DNA of 64,000 nucleotides from JAXLYE01 sp046351595 (lineage in GTDB: Bacteria; Myxococcota_A; Polyangia; Palsa-1104; JAEUJZ01), in assembly GCA_046351595.1 (NCBI GenBank), contig JAXLYE010000006.1, forward strand, positions 310,001 to 374,000, read 5' to 3'. The notes under the pieces were generated by a model. The model was not told where the DNA came from. It searched no databases and saw only the letters and a list, made by a program, of their open reading frames with translations. Both the position numbers and the translations under genes were made by a program. Positions 1-8,097 of the stretch are shown piece by piece; the first letter of the stretch is position 1, and every line of letters begins with the position of its first letter.

Positions 1-764
1 CCGCCGATCCCGATCTGCAGCTCGCCGCCGTCGCGGATCAGGGTGCTGGCGTATAGACCGATCAGGTACTCCTGATCGCTGATCTCGGTCTTGGGAGTCC
101 CGAACAGCGGGGCGTACTGCTCGGGGTTGTCGATCAGGATGTCGAAGAAGCTGGGGGCGACGACCGCGTCCCCGACCATGAACGGGAGCTGCTGGTTGAT
201 CTGCCCGATGATGAGGTGCGGGCGACCGCTCTTGTCCAGACCCGCGGCCAGATCCAGCGACACATCGGCGTTGCAGCTCAGCGACAGCTGCTCCATCCCG
301 TCGACGGTGCGGCGCGCCACCTGCTGGCACAGGACGTTGACCCCCTGATCGAGCAGATCGCGCGCGGCCAGCGTGTAGTTCGTGCTGATGTAGTCCCGCT
401 GCGCGGCAGGGTTCTCGAGGTGCTCACCGGCCTGCAGGTAGAACTCGATGACGCGGACGTTGGCGGGCAGCTTCCCGGCGCGGCGATCGGCCTCGTACTC
501 CAGATCCGGATGGCCCGCCCACAGGCGCTCGCGCAGGGGAGACAGGAAGCGCTCCTCCAGCTCGTCCGCGGTTTCGGGGCGCGCCAGCGTCAGCGCGGTG
601 AAGATCTTCAGGCTGATCGAGGGATCCGCCTTGGCGCGACGGTACAGGGCGTTCAAAAGGTGATTCGGCTTGCCCAGACCCAGCGGCGTGCCCAGCCGGA
701 TGTCCCTGCCCACCGTCGCCAGCACCGCGTCGACACAGGCCTCTGCGCGCTCCAGGTTCTGCAT
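1..764 (-). CDS. Acetyl-CoA hydrolase/transferase family protein (3' part missing)
   Basis: Read on the minus strand from ATG at 764, an uninterrupted frame of 254 codons runs off the left edge. The translation has the hallmarks of the acetyl-CoA hydrolase/CoA-transferase superfamily: LSCNADVSLDL, GQINQQLPFMVGDAVV, and an end in IRDGGELQIGIGG. Enzymes of this family hydrolyse acetyl-CoA or move CoA between carboxylic acids in the cytoplasm. The C-terminal half, with the catalytic Glu region, lies outside the window, so substrate and activity cannot be judged. The nearest neighbour is the divergent P-type ATPase gene (start 1043), separated by 278 bp. The start is the first ATG of the conserved frame. 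No clear Shine-Dalgarno precedes it, so an upstream GTG/TTG start is possible. Confidence 0.8.
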   Translation of the reverse strand, partial: MQNLERAEACVDAVLATVGRDIRLGTPLGLGKPNHLLNALYRRAKADPSISLKIFTALTLARPETADELEERFLSPLRERLWAGHPDLEYEADRRAGKLPANVRVIEFYLQAGEHLENPAAQRDYISTNYTLAARDLLDQGVNVLCQQVARRTVDGMEQLSLSCNADVSLDLAAGLDKSGRPHLIIGQINQQLPFMVGDAVVAPSFFDILIDNPEQYAPLFGTPKTEISDQEYLIGLYASTLIRDGGELQIGIG

Positions 765-914
765 GCCTGTTGAGCAAAGCACGCGCGGACCGCGGTGCTA
801 GCAGAATCGCCGAGTCGCTCCGTCATGAGGAGGCTCCTGATGCGACTCCGTCTCACGGCTCGGCGGCAAAGGAGTCTGGAGGGAGCCGCGGCGCGGTCCG
901 GACGGAGGGCGGAC

Positions 915-929
915 CTTACGTGCGACAAC
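915..929. promoter_or_regulatory. TTACG-type element, candidate enhancer site
   Basis: The gap upstream of the P-type ATPase gene holds TTACGTGCG at 916-924, the same nine bases as in the perfect palindrome at 16260-16273. It lies about 75 bp upstream of the sigma-54-like -24 element at 991, a normal distance for an activator site. The second half-site is poor here (GACAAC instead of CGTAAC). The role is inference. Confidence 0.3.
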
Positions 930-990
930 GGCTGCCGGACCGACCTCATGCCGTGTACTGTCCACAGACCGGCGCGCCCCGGGTGGTTGC

Positions 991-1006
991 TGGCACCCGG
1001 TTTGCA
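991..1006 (+). promoter_or_regulatory. Sigma-54 (-24/-12) promoter for P-type ATPase operon
   Basis: TGGCAC (991-996), five bases, then TTGCA (1002-1006) match the sigma-54 consensus completely, with GG and GC separated by exactly 10 bases. Transcription would start near 1017, leaving a leader of about 26 bases that contains the ribosome-binding site AAAGGAG (1028-1034) before ATG 1043. The -12 half overlaps a 10-bp palindrome, GTTTGCAAAC (1000-1009). Confidence 0.7.
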
Positions 1007-1042
1007 AACTATGTATGCAGGGCCAGCAAAGGAGCCCCTGAC

Positions 1043-3871
1043 ATGAGCGAGCGAGCCGCGGACCGACGAGAGCCCCGGGAGTCAACGAGCGCGTCGACCC
1101 CCTCGGTCCGCTGGGCTCCGCACGGCCTGACGCCGGAAGAGAGCGCCCAGCACCTCGGCTCCGACGCCCAGCACGGGCTCACGCGTGACGAGGCCGAGGC
1201 CCGGCTCGCGCGCTACGGGCTGAACCGGCTGCCCGAGCCGCCGCGGCCGAGCGAGATCCTGCGCTTCCTGCGGCAGCTCACAAGCCCGCTGGTCGGGGTG
1301 CTGCTGGTCGCCGCGGCCATCGCGTTCGCGGTCGGCGTCACGGCCACCGACGAGCCGTCGCTGTTCCACCGCTACGGCGACGCGCTGGCGATCCTGATCA
1401 TCGTGCTGCTCAACGCGCTGCTCGGGTATGTGCAGGAGCAGCGGGCCGCGAGCGCGCTCGACTCGCTGCGGCGGCTGTCGGTGCCGACGGCGCGGGTGCG
1501 GCGCGACGGGCTGCTGCAGCAGATCTCGGCCGAGCAGCTGGTGCCCGGCGACGTCATCGAGCTCGAGGACGGTGACGCGGTGCCGGCTGACGCGCGGCTG
1601 CTCGAGGCCATCGAGCTGACCGCGGACGAGTCGGCGCTGACCGGCGAGAGCCTGCCGGTGCGCAAGGACGCGCGCGCGGTGGTGCCCGTCGACGCGCCGC
1701 TGGCCGAGCAGGCGTCCATGCTGCGGCAGGGCACGGCGATCGTGCGCGGCAAGGCGCGGGCGCTGGTGACGTTCACGGGGCGCGAGACCGAGCTCGGGGC
1801 CATCGGCAAGCTGCTGGCCGCCGAGACGACGCAGCCGACGCCGCTGGAGGAGGATCTGCATCGCTTCGGGCGGCGCATCCTGTGGGCCTGCCTGGCGACG
1901 AGCGTGGTGCTGTTCGCGCTGGGGCTGTGGAAGGGCGAGCGGTCGTGGCCGATCCTGCTCTTGGAAGCTACGAGCTTCGCGGTCGCGGCCATTCCCGAGG
2001 GGCTGCCGGCAATCACGACGATCACGCTGGCGCTGGGCACGCACCGCATGGCCCGCCGCGGCGTGCTGGTGCGCAAGCTCGCCGCCGTCGAGGCGCTGGG
2101 CGCGGCCAGCGTCATCTGCACCGACAAGACCGGGACACTGACGCAGAACCAGATGACCGTGCGCGAGGTCTACGCCGCGGCGATTCGCTACCGCGTGAGC
2201 GGCGAGGGCTACGCCCCGGCTGGAGCGTTCTTCGGCGAGGCCGCGGACGCGCCGATCGCCAGCGCCACGAAGACCGACGCGCTGCCGCCCGATGCGCTGC
2301 CCGCGCCCTTGAAGGATCTGTGCCTGACCGCGATCCTGTGCAACAACGCCAGCCTGCGCCAGAGCGAGGATCCGCAGCTGTGGCAGATCGTCGGCGATCC
2401 GACCGAGGGCGCGCTGCTGACGCTCGCCGAGAAGGCGGGCTACTCGCACGAGGAGGAGGCGACCGCGTTCCGCCGCATCATGGAGCTGCCTTTCGATGCG
2501 GAGCGCAAGCGCATGACCGTGGTGGTGCGCGACGCGCAGGGCCACGAGACCGTGCATGTCAAGGGCAGCCTCGACGTGCTCCTGCCGCTGTGCACGCAGC
2601 TGCGCACGCCCGACGGGACCAGGCCGCTCGTGGAGGAGGATCGGCAGCGCGTGCTGCACGAGGGCGAGCGCATGAGCCGCGCCGCGCTGCGTGTGCTGGC
2701 GCTGGCCCGGCGCGACGGGCCCGCGGGGGCGACCGCTGAGACAGATCTTACGCTGCTCGGGCTGGTCGGGATGATGGATCCGCCGCGCTCCGGCGTGAAG
2801 CAGGCAATCGCCGCGTGCCAGGAGGCCAGCGTCGCGGTCGTGATGATCACCGGCGATCACCCGCTGACCGCGCGCGCGATCGGCGACGAGCTCGGCCTCT
2901 TGCGGCCCGGCGACACCGTGCTGACCGGCCCGGAGCTCGCGCAGCTGAGCGACCTCGAGCTGCGCGCGCGCGTCGACGGCGTCCGCATCTTCGCCCGCGC
3001 CACCGCCGAGCAGAAGCTGCGCATCGTGCGGGCCTTCAAGGCGCACGGCCACATCGTCGCCATGACCGGGGACGGCGTGAACGACGCGCCGGCCCTGCGC
3101 GAGGCGCACGTCGGCATCGCCATGGGCCGCTGCGGCACCGACGTCGCGCGCCAGGCCTCGGGGGTGGTGCTCACCGACGACAACTTCGCCACCATCGTCG
3201 CCGGCCTGCGCGAGGGCCGCGCGGTCTACCGCAACATCCAGAAGTCCATCGTCTACCTGCTGTCCTCCAACGTCGCGCTGGCCGTCGCCGTGTTCGCGAC
3301 CGCGTTCCGCCCCGAGTGGCTGCCGCTGACGCCGCTGATGATCCTGCTCATCAACCTGGTGACCAACGGCCTGCCGGCGCTGGCGCTGGGCGTCGATCCG
3401 CCCGACGCGCAGCAGATGCGCGAGCCGCCGCGCAACGCCGAGCGCGGCATGCTCTGGCTCTATGACTACGCGGGCATCGCCTACGTCGGCGGTCTGATGG
3501 GAATCATGGCGCTGCTCATGTACATCTGGCCGGAGCTGCGGGGCCAGCCGGATCCCGCGTGGTCACGCACCCTGGCCTTCGCGCTGCTGGCGCTGCAGCC
3601 GCTGGTGCACGCCTGGAGCTGCAGCTCGCCGCTGCGCTCGGCCTTCGCGCAGCGTCCGATCGTGCGGCTGCCGATGCTCGGGGCGTGCGCGGTCTCGGCG
3701 GCCCTGCTCGCCCTGACCATCGGCCTGCCGCCGCTGCGATCGATGCTGCACACGGTCGTGCTGCGCGGCACGGACTGGCTGCTCTTGGCCGCGGTGTCGC
3801 TTTTGATCCTGCCCGTGGTCGAAGTGGCGAAGTGGATCGCGCGGCGCGCGCTGCCGCAGGCGGCGCCGTGA
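1043..3871 (+). CDS. P2-type cation-transporting ATPase (HAD-IC family)
   Basis: A 942-residue ion pump of the inner membrane that would use ATP to move a cation, by family most likely Ca2+. In order: N-terminal cation-ATPase domain (about 20-95), two membrane helices, actuator domain with TGES (200-203), the PEGLP helix typical of P2 pumps just before the P domain, phosphorylation motif DKTGT with Asp361, nucleotide-binding domain with a KGS variant of KGAPE, TGDGVND hinge (675-681), and a C-terminal block of helices with NLVTNGLPALALG. Length is normal. The frame is open further upstream to 770, but ATG 1043 is chosen because AAAGGAG sits 8 bases before it and the sigma-54-like promoter (991-1006) lies just upstream. 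The stop overlaps the GTG start of the lycopene cyclase gene (GTGA), so the two are translationally coupled. Confidence 0.93.
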   Translation: MSERAADRREPRESTSASTPSVRWAPHGLTPEESAQHLGSDAQHGLTRDEAEARLARYGLNRLPEPPRPSEILRFLRQLTSPLVGVLLVAAAIAFAVGVTATDEPSLFHRYGDALAILIIVLLNALLGYVQEQRAASALDSLRRLSVPTARVRRDGLLQQISAEQLVPGDVIELEDGDAVPADARLLEAIELTADESALTGESLPVRKDARAVVPVDAPLAEQASMLRQGTAIVRGKARALVTFTGRETELGAIGKLLAAETTQPTPLEEDLHRFGRRILWACLATSVVLFALGLWKGERSWPILLLEATSFAVAAIPEGLPAITTITLALGTHRMARRGVLVRKLAAVEALGAASVICTDKTGTLTQNQMTVREVYAAAIRYRVSGEGYAPAGAFFGEAADAPIASATKTDALPPDALPAPLKDLCLTAILCNNASLRQSEDPQLWQIVGDPTEGALLTLAEKAGYSHEEEATAFRRIMELPFDAERKRMTVVVRDAQGHETVHVKGSLDVLLPLCTQLRTPDGTRPLVEEDRQRVLHEGERMSRAALRVLALARRDGPAGATAETDLTLLGLVGMMDPPRSGVKQAIAACQEASVAVVMITGDHPLTARAIGDELGLLRPGDTVLTGPELAQLSDLELRARVDGVRIFARATAEQKLRIVRAFKAHGHIVAMTGDGVNDAPALREAHVGIAMGRCGTDVARQASGVVLTDDNFATIVAGLREGRAVYRNIQKSIVYLLSSNVALAVAVFATAFRPEWLPLTPLMILLINLVTNGLPALALGVDPPDAQQMREPPRNAERGMLWLYDYAGIAYVGGLMGIMALLMYIWPELRGQPDPAWSRTLAFALLALQPLVHAWSCSSPLRSAFAQRPIVRLPMLGACAVSAALLALTIGLPPLRSMLHTVVLRGTDWLLLAAVSLLILPVVEVAKWIARRALPQAAP

Positions 3872-5118
3872 TCTTCGACTTCGCCCTCGTCGGCGCCGGC
3901 GTCTCGGGGCTGTGCCTGGCGTGGCTGCTCGCCGATGCGCTCGCCGATCCCGCGAGCCCGCTGCACGACCGCTCGATCCTGCTGATCGACGGCGCCGAAG
4001 ACGAAGACGAGCTGCGCGCGCTGTCGTTCTGGTCGCGCGGCGACGTTCCGCTGGAGCCGCTGGTCCGCCACAGCTGGCGCACGCTGAAGCTCTCGGACGG
4101 AGAGCAGGAGCTGCGGCTGCCGCTGCGCGAGCACAGCTACCGGACGCTGTTCTTCGCGGATCTGCAGCGCGAAACCAAGGCGCGCCTGAATCGGCACCCG
4201 CAGCACCGCCTCGTCCGCGGCCGGCTGCAGTCGCTGGTCCAGGCCAACGACGGCGGCACGGTGTCGCTGCTCGTCGACGGGACGACGTACGAGGCGCGCT
4301 GGGTCTTCGACAGCCGCTTCCGCCGCTCGGCGCTGCGCGTGGACACGCGGCGCTGGCACCTCGTGCAGCAGCACATCCGCGGGTGGATCGTGCGCACCGA
4401 GCACGAGGCGTTCGACCCGGAGGCGGCGACGTTCATCGACTTCCGCGAGCTCGATGCGGGCTCCATCCCGGCGGCGCCGCGCGGCACGCGCTTCGTGTAT
4501 ACGCTGCCCTTCAGCCGGCGCGAGGCGCTGGTCGAGATCGTATCGCTGGCGCCGATCGACGCCGCGGCGCAGCTGCGCGCCTACCTCCGGCAGGTCTACG
4601 GCGTCGAGCAGTTCACCCTCGTTGCGCAGGAAGGCGGTGCGAGCCCGCTGACCGAGATGCCGTTTGAGCCGCGCGAGGGCGCGCGCGTGCGCCGCATCGG
4701 CATCGCCTCCGGCTGTCTCAAGCCCTCGACCGGCTACGCGCTCACCCGCATCCTCGACGAGGCGGCGGCGATCCTGCGCTCGCTGGAGCGCTACGGCGAT
4801 CCGTTCCACACGCCGCGCCGCTCGCGCATCTACCGCCTGCTCGATGGCGTGCTGCTCGAGCTGTGGGAGCACGAGCCGGCCCTCGTGCCGTCGATCTTTT
4901 TGTCCCTGTTCGCGCGCAACCCGCCGGACCGCGTGCTCCGCTTCCTCGATGAGCGCGCGGGCGCTGGCGAGGTGCTGCGGCTCATCGCCAGCCTGCCGGC
5001 GCTGCCGTTCCTGCGCGCGGCCGGGCGCTGGATCGGCCACCGCCTGGGGCTGTCCGCGCGCCCTGCCCTGCCGCCGCCGAATCCGCCGCCCGCGCTGCCG
5101 CCGACCCGCGCGACCTAG
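3868..5118 (+). CDS. Lycopene cyclase family flavoprotein (CrtY-like)
   Basis: A 416-residue protein resembling the FAD-dependent lycopene beta-cyclase family, which cyclises the ends of lycopene to form beta-carotene-type carotenoids. Visible features: an N-terminal Rossmann motif GAGVSG (residues 9-14), ALSFWSRGD, HIRGWIVRTE in the position of the conserved GW segment, a YTLPFSRREALVE strand, and SGCLKPSTGYALTR, which matches the GxxKPSTGY segment of CrtY/CrtL enzymes. The start is GTG 3868, overlapping the stop of the ATPase gene by four bases; a longer frame extends upstream to 3559 but only inside the ATPase gene. No other carotenoid gene is in the window, so the pathway link is inferred from the family alone. 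Confidence 0.82.
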   Translation: MIFDFALVGAGVSGLCLAWLLADALADPASPLHDRSILLIDGAEDEDELRALSFWSRGDVPLEPLVRHSWRTLKLSDGEQELRLPLREHSYRTLFFADLQRETKARLNRHPQHRLVRGRLQSLVQANDGGTVSLLVDGTTYEARWVFDSRFRRSALRVDTRRWHLVQQHIRGWIVRTEHEAFDPEAATFIDFRELDAGSIPAAPRGTRFVYTLPFSRREALVEIVSLAPIDAAAQLRAYLRQVYGVEQFTLVAQEGGASPLTEMPFEPREGARVRRIGIASGCLKPSTGYALTRILDEAAAILRSLERYGDPFHTPRRSRIYRLLDGVLLELWEHEPALVPSIFLSLFARNPPDRVLRFLDERAGAGEVLRLIASLPALPFLRAAGRWIGHRLGLSARPALPPPNPPPALPPTRAT

Positions 5119-5155
5119 GCCGGAAAAGCCGCGGATCGCCTGCGACAACGCCGCG

Positions 5156-5205
5156 CGTTACGGAACCGAGTCGGGTCGCGCACCCCAAGGTCACAGCCGC
5201 GTAAC
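5156..5205. promoter_or_regulatory. Pair of inverted CGTTAC/GTAACG half-sites
   Basis: CGTTACG at 5156-5162 and CGTAAC at 5200-5205 face each other in the gap upstream of the lipoprotein gene, 155 and 113 bases before the -24 element at 5313. The same word recurs in other gaps that carry sigma-54-like promoters. Function as activator sites is inference. Confidence 0.3.
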
Positions 5206-5312
5206 TCGCGCCTGCCCACCCGCCCGCACAAAGACCCGGACCTGCCGAATTCTCCGACGGAGAGCGGAGTCTGTGTGGGCGGGTCCTTGCGTGCCGCAGG
5301 AGTTGGGAAGGT

Positions 5313-5328
5313 TGGCACACAACTCGCA
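5313..5328 (+). promoter_or_regulatory. Sigma-54-like promoter for lipoprotein gene
   Basis: TGGCAC (5313-5318), five bases, TCGCA (5324-5328). The invariant GG and GC are 10 bases apart; the only mismatch is C for T in the -12 box. Predicted start near 5339, giving a leader of about 42 bases with AAAAGGAG (5367-5374) before ATG 5381. Confidence 0.55.
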
Positions 5329-5380
5329 ATCCTTTCTGTTCGTGGCTGGACGATACACAGCAACAGAAAAGGAGCCTTCG

Positions 5381-6112
5381 ATGTTCAACCGATTCCCCCG
5401 TCTGTCCCTTGGCCTGTCGCTCGGATTCCTGACCACCGCGCTGCTCGGCGCGTCTGGCTGTGGCAGTGACAGCGCAGACCTCGACCTGAACACCATCCTT
5501 GAGGCCAGCGAGGACGACAAGGCGGACCAGCCGCAGGGGACCAGCGCCCTGACGTGGACGCGTGTGAGCAGCTCGATGCTGAACTGCATCAAGGCGCCGT
5601 GCCCGAGCACGATCCTCAACGACGTGAACGCCGGTGTTACGCAGTTCGTCTACCAGCTCGACTGGCGCGCGCTGAAGCTGAGCAAGGCCGACCAGCAGAA
5701 GGCCGAGGGGCAGGCCAGCAAGATGCTCCTGTACGGTCGCTACACGCCGGTCAAGGTGCAGGGCGAGCCGCTGCGCATCTTCCAGATCACGCGCGCCAAC
5801 CTGCGCGTCACGGACCGCGCCAGCGACAACCCCGAGGTCGAGCGCTACTACCAGACCCAGGGCACTGACGGCCAGTGCCCGCAGCAGCCGTGCGCGACGC
5901 AGTGGCGCGCGACCCTGCTCGGCAAGAGCGGCCAGCCCGAGGCGTGGAAGGGCATCAACCTCAAGCGCCTGGAGCTCCCGGCCTCGGCGGAGCAGGCGCT
6001 CGTCAACGAGCTCAAGGCCGGCCAGGCCTATCTCAGCGTCAGCAGCGTGACCGACGACACCGCGCAGGTCACCCAGGCCTTCCGGCCGCTCAAGGCCGAG
6101 CCGCTCCGCTGA
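5381..6112 (+). CDS. Predicted lipoprotein of unknown function
   Basis: A 243-residue protein with a lipoprotein signal: basic start (FNRFPR), hydrophobic stretch and lipobox ASGC with the lipidated Cys27. An acidic segment (SEDDKADQ) follows, then a mature domain with two short paired-Cys segments, LNCIKAPCPS and QCPQQPC, probably forming local disulfides in the periplasm. I do not recognise the family with certainty; similar Cys-Pro motifs occur in small myxobacterial lipoproteins. The start is ATG 5381, preceded by AAAAGGAG; the frame is open far upstream but overlaps the lycopene cyclase gene out of frame. The gene appears monocistronic, with a sigma-54-like promoter at 5313 and a strong terminator at 6191-6229. 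Confidence 0.75.
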   Translation: MFNRFPRLSLGLSLGFLTTALLGASGCGSDSADLDLNTILEASEDDKADQPQGTSALTWTRVSSSMLNCIKAPCPSTILNDVNAGVTQFVYQLDWRALKLSKADQQKAEGQASKMLLYGRYTPVKVQGEPLRIFQITRANLRVTDRASDNPEVERYYQTQGTDGQCPQQPCATQWRATLLGKSGQPEAWKGINLKRLELPASAEQALVNELKAGQAYLSVSSVTDDTAQVTQAFRPLKAEPLR

Positions 6113-6190
6113 CGGCTGATCGCGACCCGCCGCGGCCGCGGTCCTTTCTGACCGCTTGATCCTTCCCCCATCACGCACCGCTCGCACCGC

Positions 6191-6229
6191 TCGCACCGCG
6201 CAGGCAGCTGCCGCGGTGCGATTTTTTTT
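6191..6229 (+). terminator. Intrinsic terminator after lipoprotein gene
   Basis: A perfect 10-bp stem, TCGCACCGCG (6191-6200) with CGCGGTGCGA (6212-6221), closes an 11-base loop and is followed at once by eight T residues (6222-6229). It lies 78 bp after the stop at 6112. The left arm is part of a short direct repeat of CTCGCACCG. Confidence 0.85.
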
Positions 6230-6262
6230 CGACCCACCGACCGACGGAGCGTGGAGCGGGTC

Positions 6263-6299
6263 CGTTACCGTTCCTGCCCAGGCGTCACGTCAACGTAAC
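6263..6299. promoter_or_regulatory. Inverted GTTAC/GTAAC half-sites upstream of signalling operon
   Basis: CGTTAC (6263-6268) and CGTAAC (6294-6299) lie 86 and 57 bases upstream of the -24-like element at 6351. They match the word seen upstream of three other sigma-54-like promoters here. Role as activator binding sites is inference. Confidence 0.3.
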
Positions 6300-6350
6300 A
6301 AGTCCGCCGCGCGCCGTCGGCGGCTCCGACGGGGAAGCCGCGATGCGGGC

Positions 6351-6366
6351 TGGCATGCGGCGTGCG
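6351..6366 (+). promoter_or_regulatory. Weak sigma-54-like promoter for response regulator operon
   Basis: TGGCAT (6351-6356), five bases, GTGC (6362-6365); GG and GC are 10 bases apart but the -12 box has G for the first T. Predicted start near 6377 leaves only about 15 bases before GTG 6392, with AGGAGGT just inside. Plausible but the weakest of the series. Confidence 0.35.
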
Positions 6367-6391
6367 TTAGACCCCATCCAGGAGGTCCCCC

Positions 6392-6859
6392 GTGCGGTCA
6401 CGCTCTTCGATTACGCTGCTCATCGCTGAGGACGATCTGGAAGATCAGATGCTGACGCGCGACGCGCTCGTCGAGAGCCGCCTGGCCAACGATCTGCGCT
6501 TCGTGCAAGACGGCGAGGAGCTCTTGCAGTACCTGCGGCAGGAGGGGCCGTTCGCCGAAGCAGGCGCCGCGCCGCAGCCCGGGCTGATCCTGCTCGATCT
6601 CAACATGCCGAAGAAGGACGGCCGCGAGGCGCTGCGCGAGATCAAGGCCGATCCGGTGCTGCGCCACATCCCGATCGTGGTCCTGACGACCTCGAAGGCC
6701 GACGAAGACATCTTCCGCACCTACGATCTCGGGGTCAGCTCGTTCATCACCAAGCCGGTGTCGTTCCAGGGGCTGATCGAGGTCATGACGACCCTGGGCC
6801 GCTACTGGTTTGACGTGGTCGAGCTGCCGCCGCGGACCGAGCGAGCCAACGGAGGATGA
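6392..6859 (+). CDS. Single-domain response regulator (Rcp1-type)
   Basis: A 155-residue stand-alone receiver domain. The acidic pocket is EDD (13-15), the phosphoacceptor is Asp69 in LLDLNMPKKDG, and the conserved Thr and Lys appear in VVLTTS and ITKP. The sequence type, with a short C-terminal segment after alpha-5, matches Rcp1-like regulators that pass phosphate between kinases or act by protein contact, not by binding DNA. The start is GTG 6392, with AGGAGGT seven bases upstream. Its stop overlaps the next gene's start (ATGA), so it is co-translated with the receiver-histidine kinase and probably belongs to the same phosphorelay. Confidence 0.9.
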   Translation: MRSRSSITLLIAEDDLEDQMLTRDALVESRLANDLRFVQDGEELLQYLRQEGPFAEAGAAPQPGLILLDLNMPKKDGREALREIKADPVLRHIPIVVLTTSKADEDIFRTYDLGVSSFITKPVSFQGLIEVMTTLGRYWFDVVELPPRTERANGG

Positions 6860-8052
6860 CCGTGCGCCTCCTGATCGTCGATGACGACGAAGACGACTTC
6901 ATCATCACGCGCGACATCCTGCGCGAGACCCAGATGGAGTCGCTCGACGTGCGCTGGCTCGCCGACTTCGACGAGGCGCGGGAGGCGCTGTGCTCCGGCA
7001 GCTACGACGCGGTGCTGCTCGACTACCGGCTCGGTGCGCACACCGGGTTGGAGCTATTGCAGCACGCGCAGGCGCAGCGCTGCAAGACGCCGATCATCCT
7101 GCTCACCGGGCTCGGGGATCGGGAGGTTGACGTCGCGGCCATGCGCGCCGGGGCCGCGGACTACCTGATCAAGTCCGAGCTGCGACCGGATCTCCTGGAG
7201 CGCGCGATCCGCTACGCCGTCGAGCGGGCGCGGACGCAGGCGGCGCTGGACGCGCTGAACCAGCGCCTCATGCACGAGCACACCATGCTGCTGCGCGCCG
7301 AGCGCCTGTCGTCGGTGGGCCTGATCGCGGCCAGCGTCGCGCACGAGATCAACAACCCGCTTTGCGGGGTCATGGGCCTGGTCAAGGCGCTGCGCGGGCG
7401 CACGCTCCCGGAGAACAAGTTCAACGAGTACATAAAGACCATCCAGGAGGGGCTGGAGCGGATGCGCGGGACCGTGCAGGGCCTGCTCGATCTCGTCCGC
7501 GAGCGCCCGCTGGAGATCACGCGCGTCGACGCGGCCGAGGTGATCGAGGAGTGCCTGCGGCTGTGCGGGGTCTCGGCGCGCAAGAAGCAGGTCGAGCTGA
7601 AGCTCTCGCTGCAACGCGCCGAGGCGATGGTGTCCGCGGATCGGTCGCGGCTGGCGCAGGTGATGATCAACCTGCTGCTCAACGCCATCTACGCCACGCC
7701 CTCCGGCGGCTCGGTCGAGTTCTCGGCGGTGCGGGACGGCGACCGCATCGGCCTGCGCGTCAGCGACACCGGCGTCGGCATGCCGCGCGAGGTGCTGGAG
7801 CGGGTGTGTGAGCCGTTCTTCACGACCAAGCCCACGGGCCAGGGCACCGGACTCGGGCTGGCCGTGGTCAGCAGCATCGTCAAGGCGCACAAGGGTGAGC
7901 TGGCCATCGACAGCGCGCCCGGCTCCGGGACCACGATCACAGTGTGGCTCCCGCGTGCGCAGCGTTCCCAGAACGTAGCAGAGCCCGCGGCCGCCAGCGC
8001 TTCGGCGCTTGCGCCCGTCAGCCTCGCGGCGAGCTCGGCCGACTCTGCCTAG
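6856..8052 (+). CDS. Receiver-histidine kinase hybrid
   Basis: A 398-residue cytoplasmic sensor kinase with no membrane segment. Residues 1-120 are a receiver domain (DDDEDD pocket, phosphoacceptor Asp56 in LLDYRLG). A short coiled linker (130-155) leads to a HisKA domain with His163 in ASVAHEINNP, and a HATPase_c domain with N box MINLLLNAIYAT, G1 box DTGVGM and G2 box GTGLGL. This order (receiver first, kinase second) suggests that upstream phosphorylation, perhaps through the partner single-domain regulator, tunes the kinase. It overlaps the preceding gene by four bases and is followed 45 bp later by the NtrC-family regulator, its likely target. The C-terminal Ala/Ser-rich 25 residues look disordered. 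Confidence 0.92.
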   Translation: MTVRLLIVDDDEDDFIITRDILRETQMESLDVRWLADFDEAREALCSGSYDAVLLDYRLGAHTGLELLQHAQAQRCKTPIILLTGLGDREVDVAAMRAGAADYLIKSELRPDLLERAIRYAVERARTQAALDALNQRLMHEHTMLLRAERLSSVGLIAASVAHEINNPLCGVMGLVKALRGRTLPENKFNEYIKTIQEGLERMRGTVQGLLDLVRERPLEITRVDAAEVIEECLRLCGVSARKKQVELKLSLQRAEAMVSADRSRLAQVMINLLLNAIYATPSGGSVEFSAVRDGDRIGLRVSDTGVGMPREVLERVCEPFFTTKPTGQGTGLGLAVVSSIVKAHKGELAIDSAPGSGTTITVWLPRAQRSQNVAEPAAASASALAPVSLAASSADSA

Positions 8053-8067
8053 CGGGAACAGACTCCG

Positions 8068-8083
8068 TGGCATTCCTTTTGCG
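8068..8083 (+). promoter_or_regulatory. Sigma-54-like promoter before the NtrC-family gene
   Basis: TGGCAT (8068-8073), five bases, TTGC (8079-8082), with GG and GC 10 bases apart. The predicted start near 8094 is only about four bases before ATG 8098, so transcripts would be nearly leaderless. Either that is true or the match is fortuitous. Confidence 0.4.
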
Positions 8084-8097
8084 GAGCAGAGAGAATC

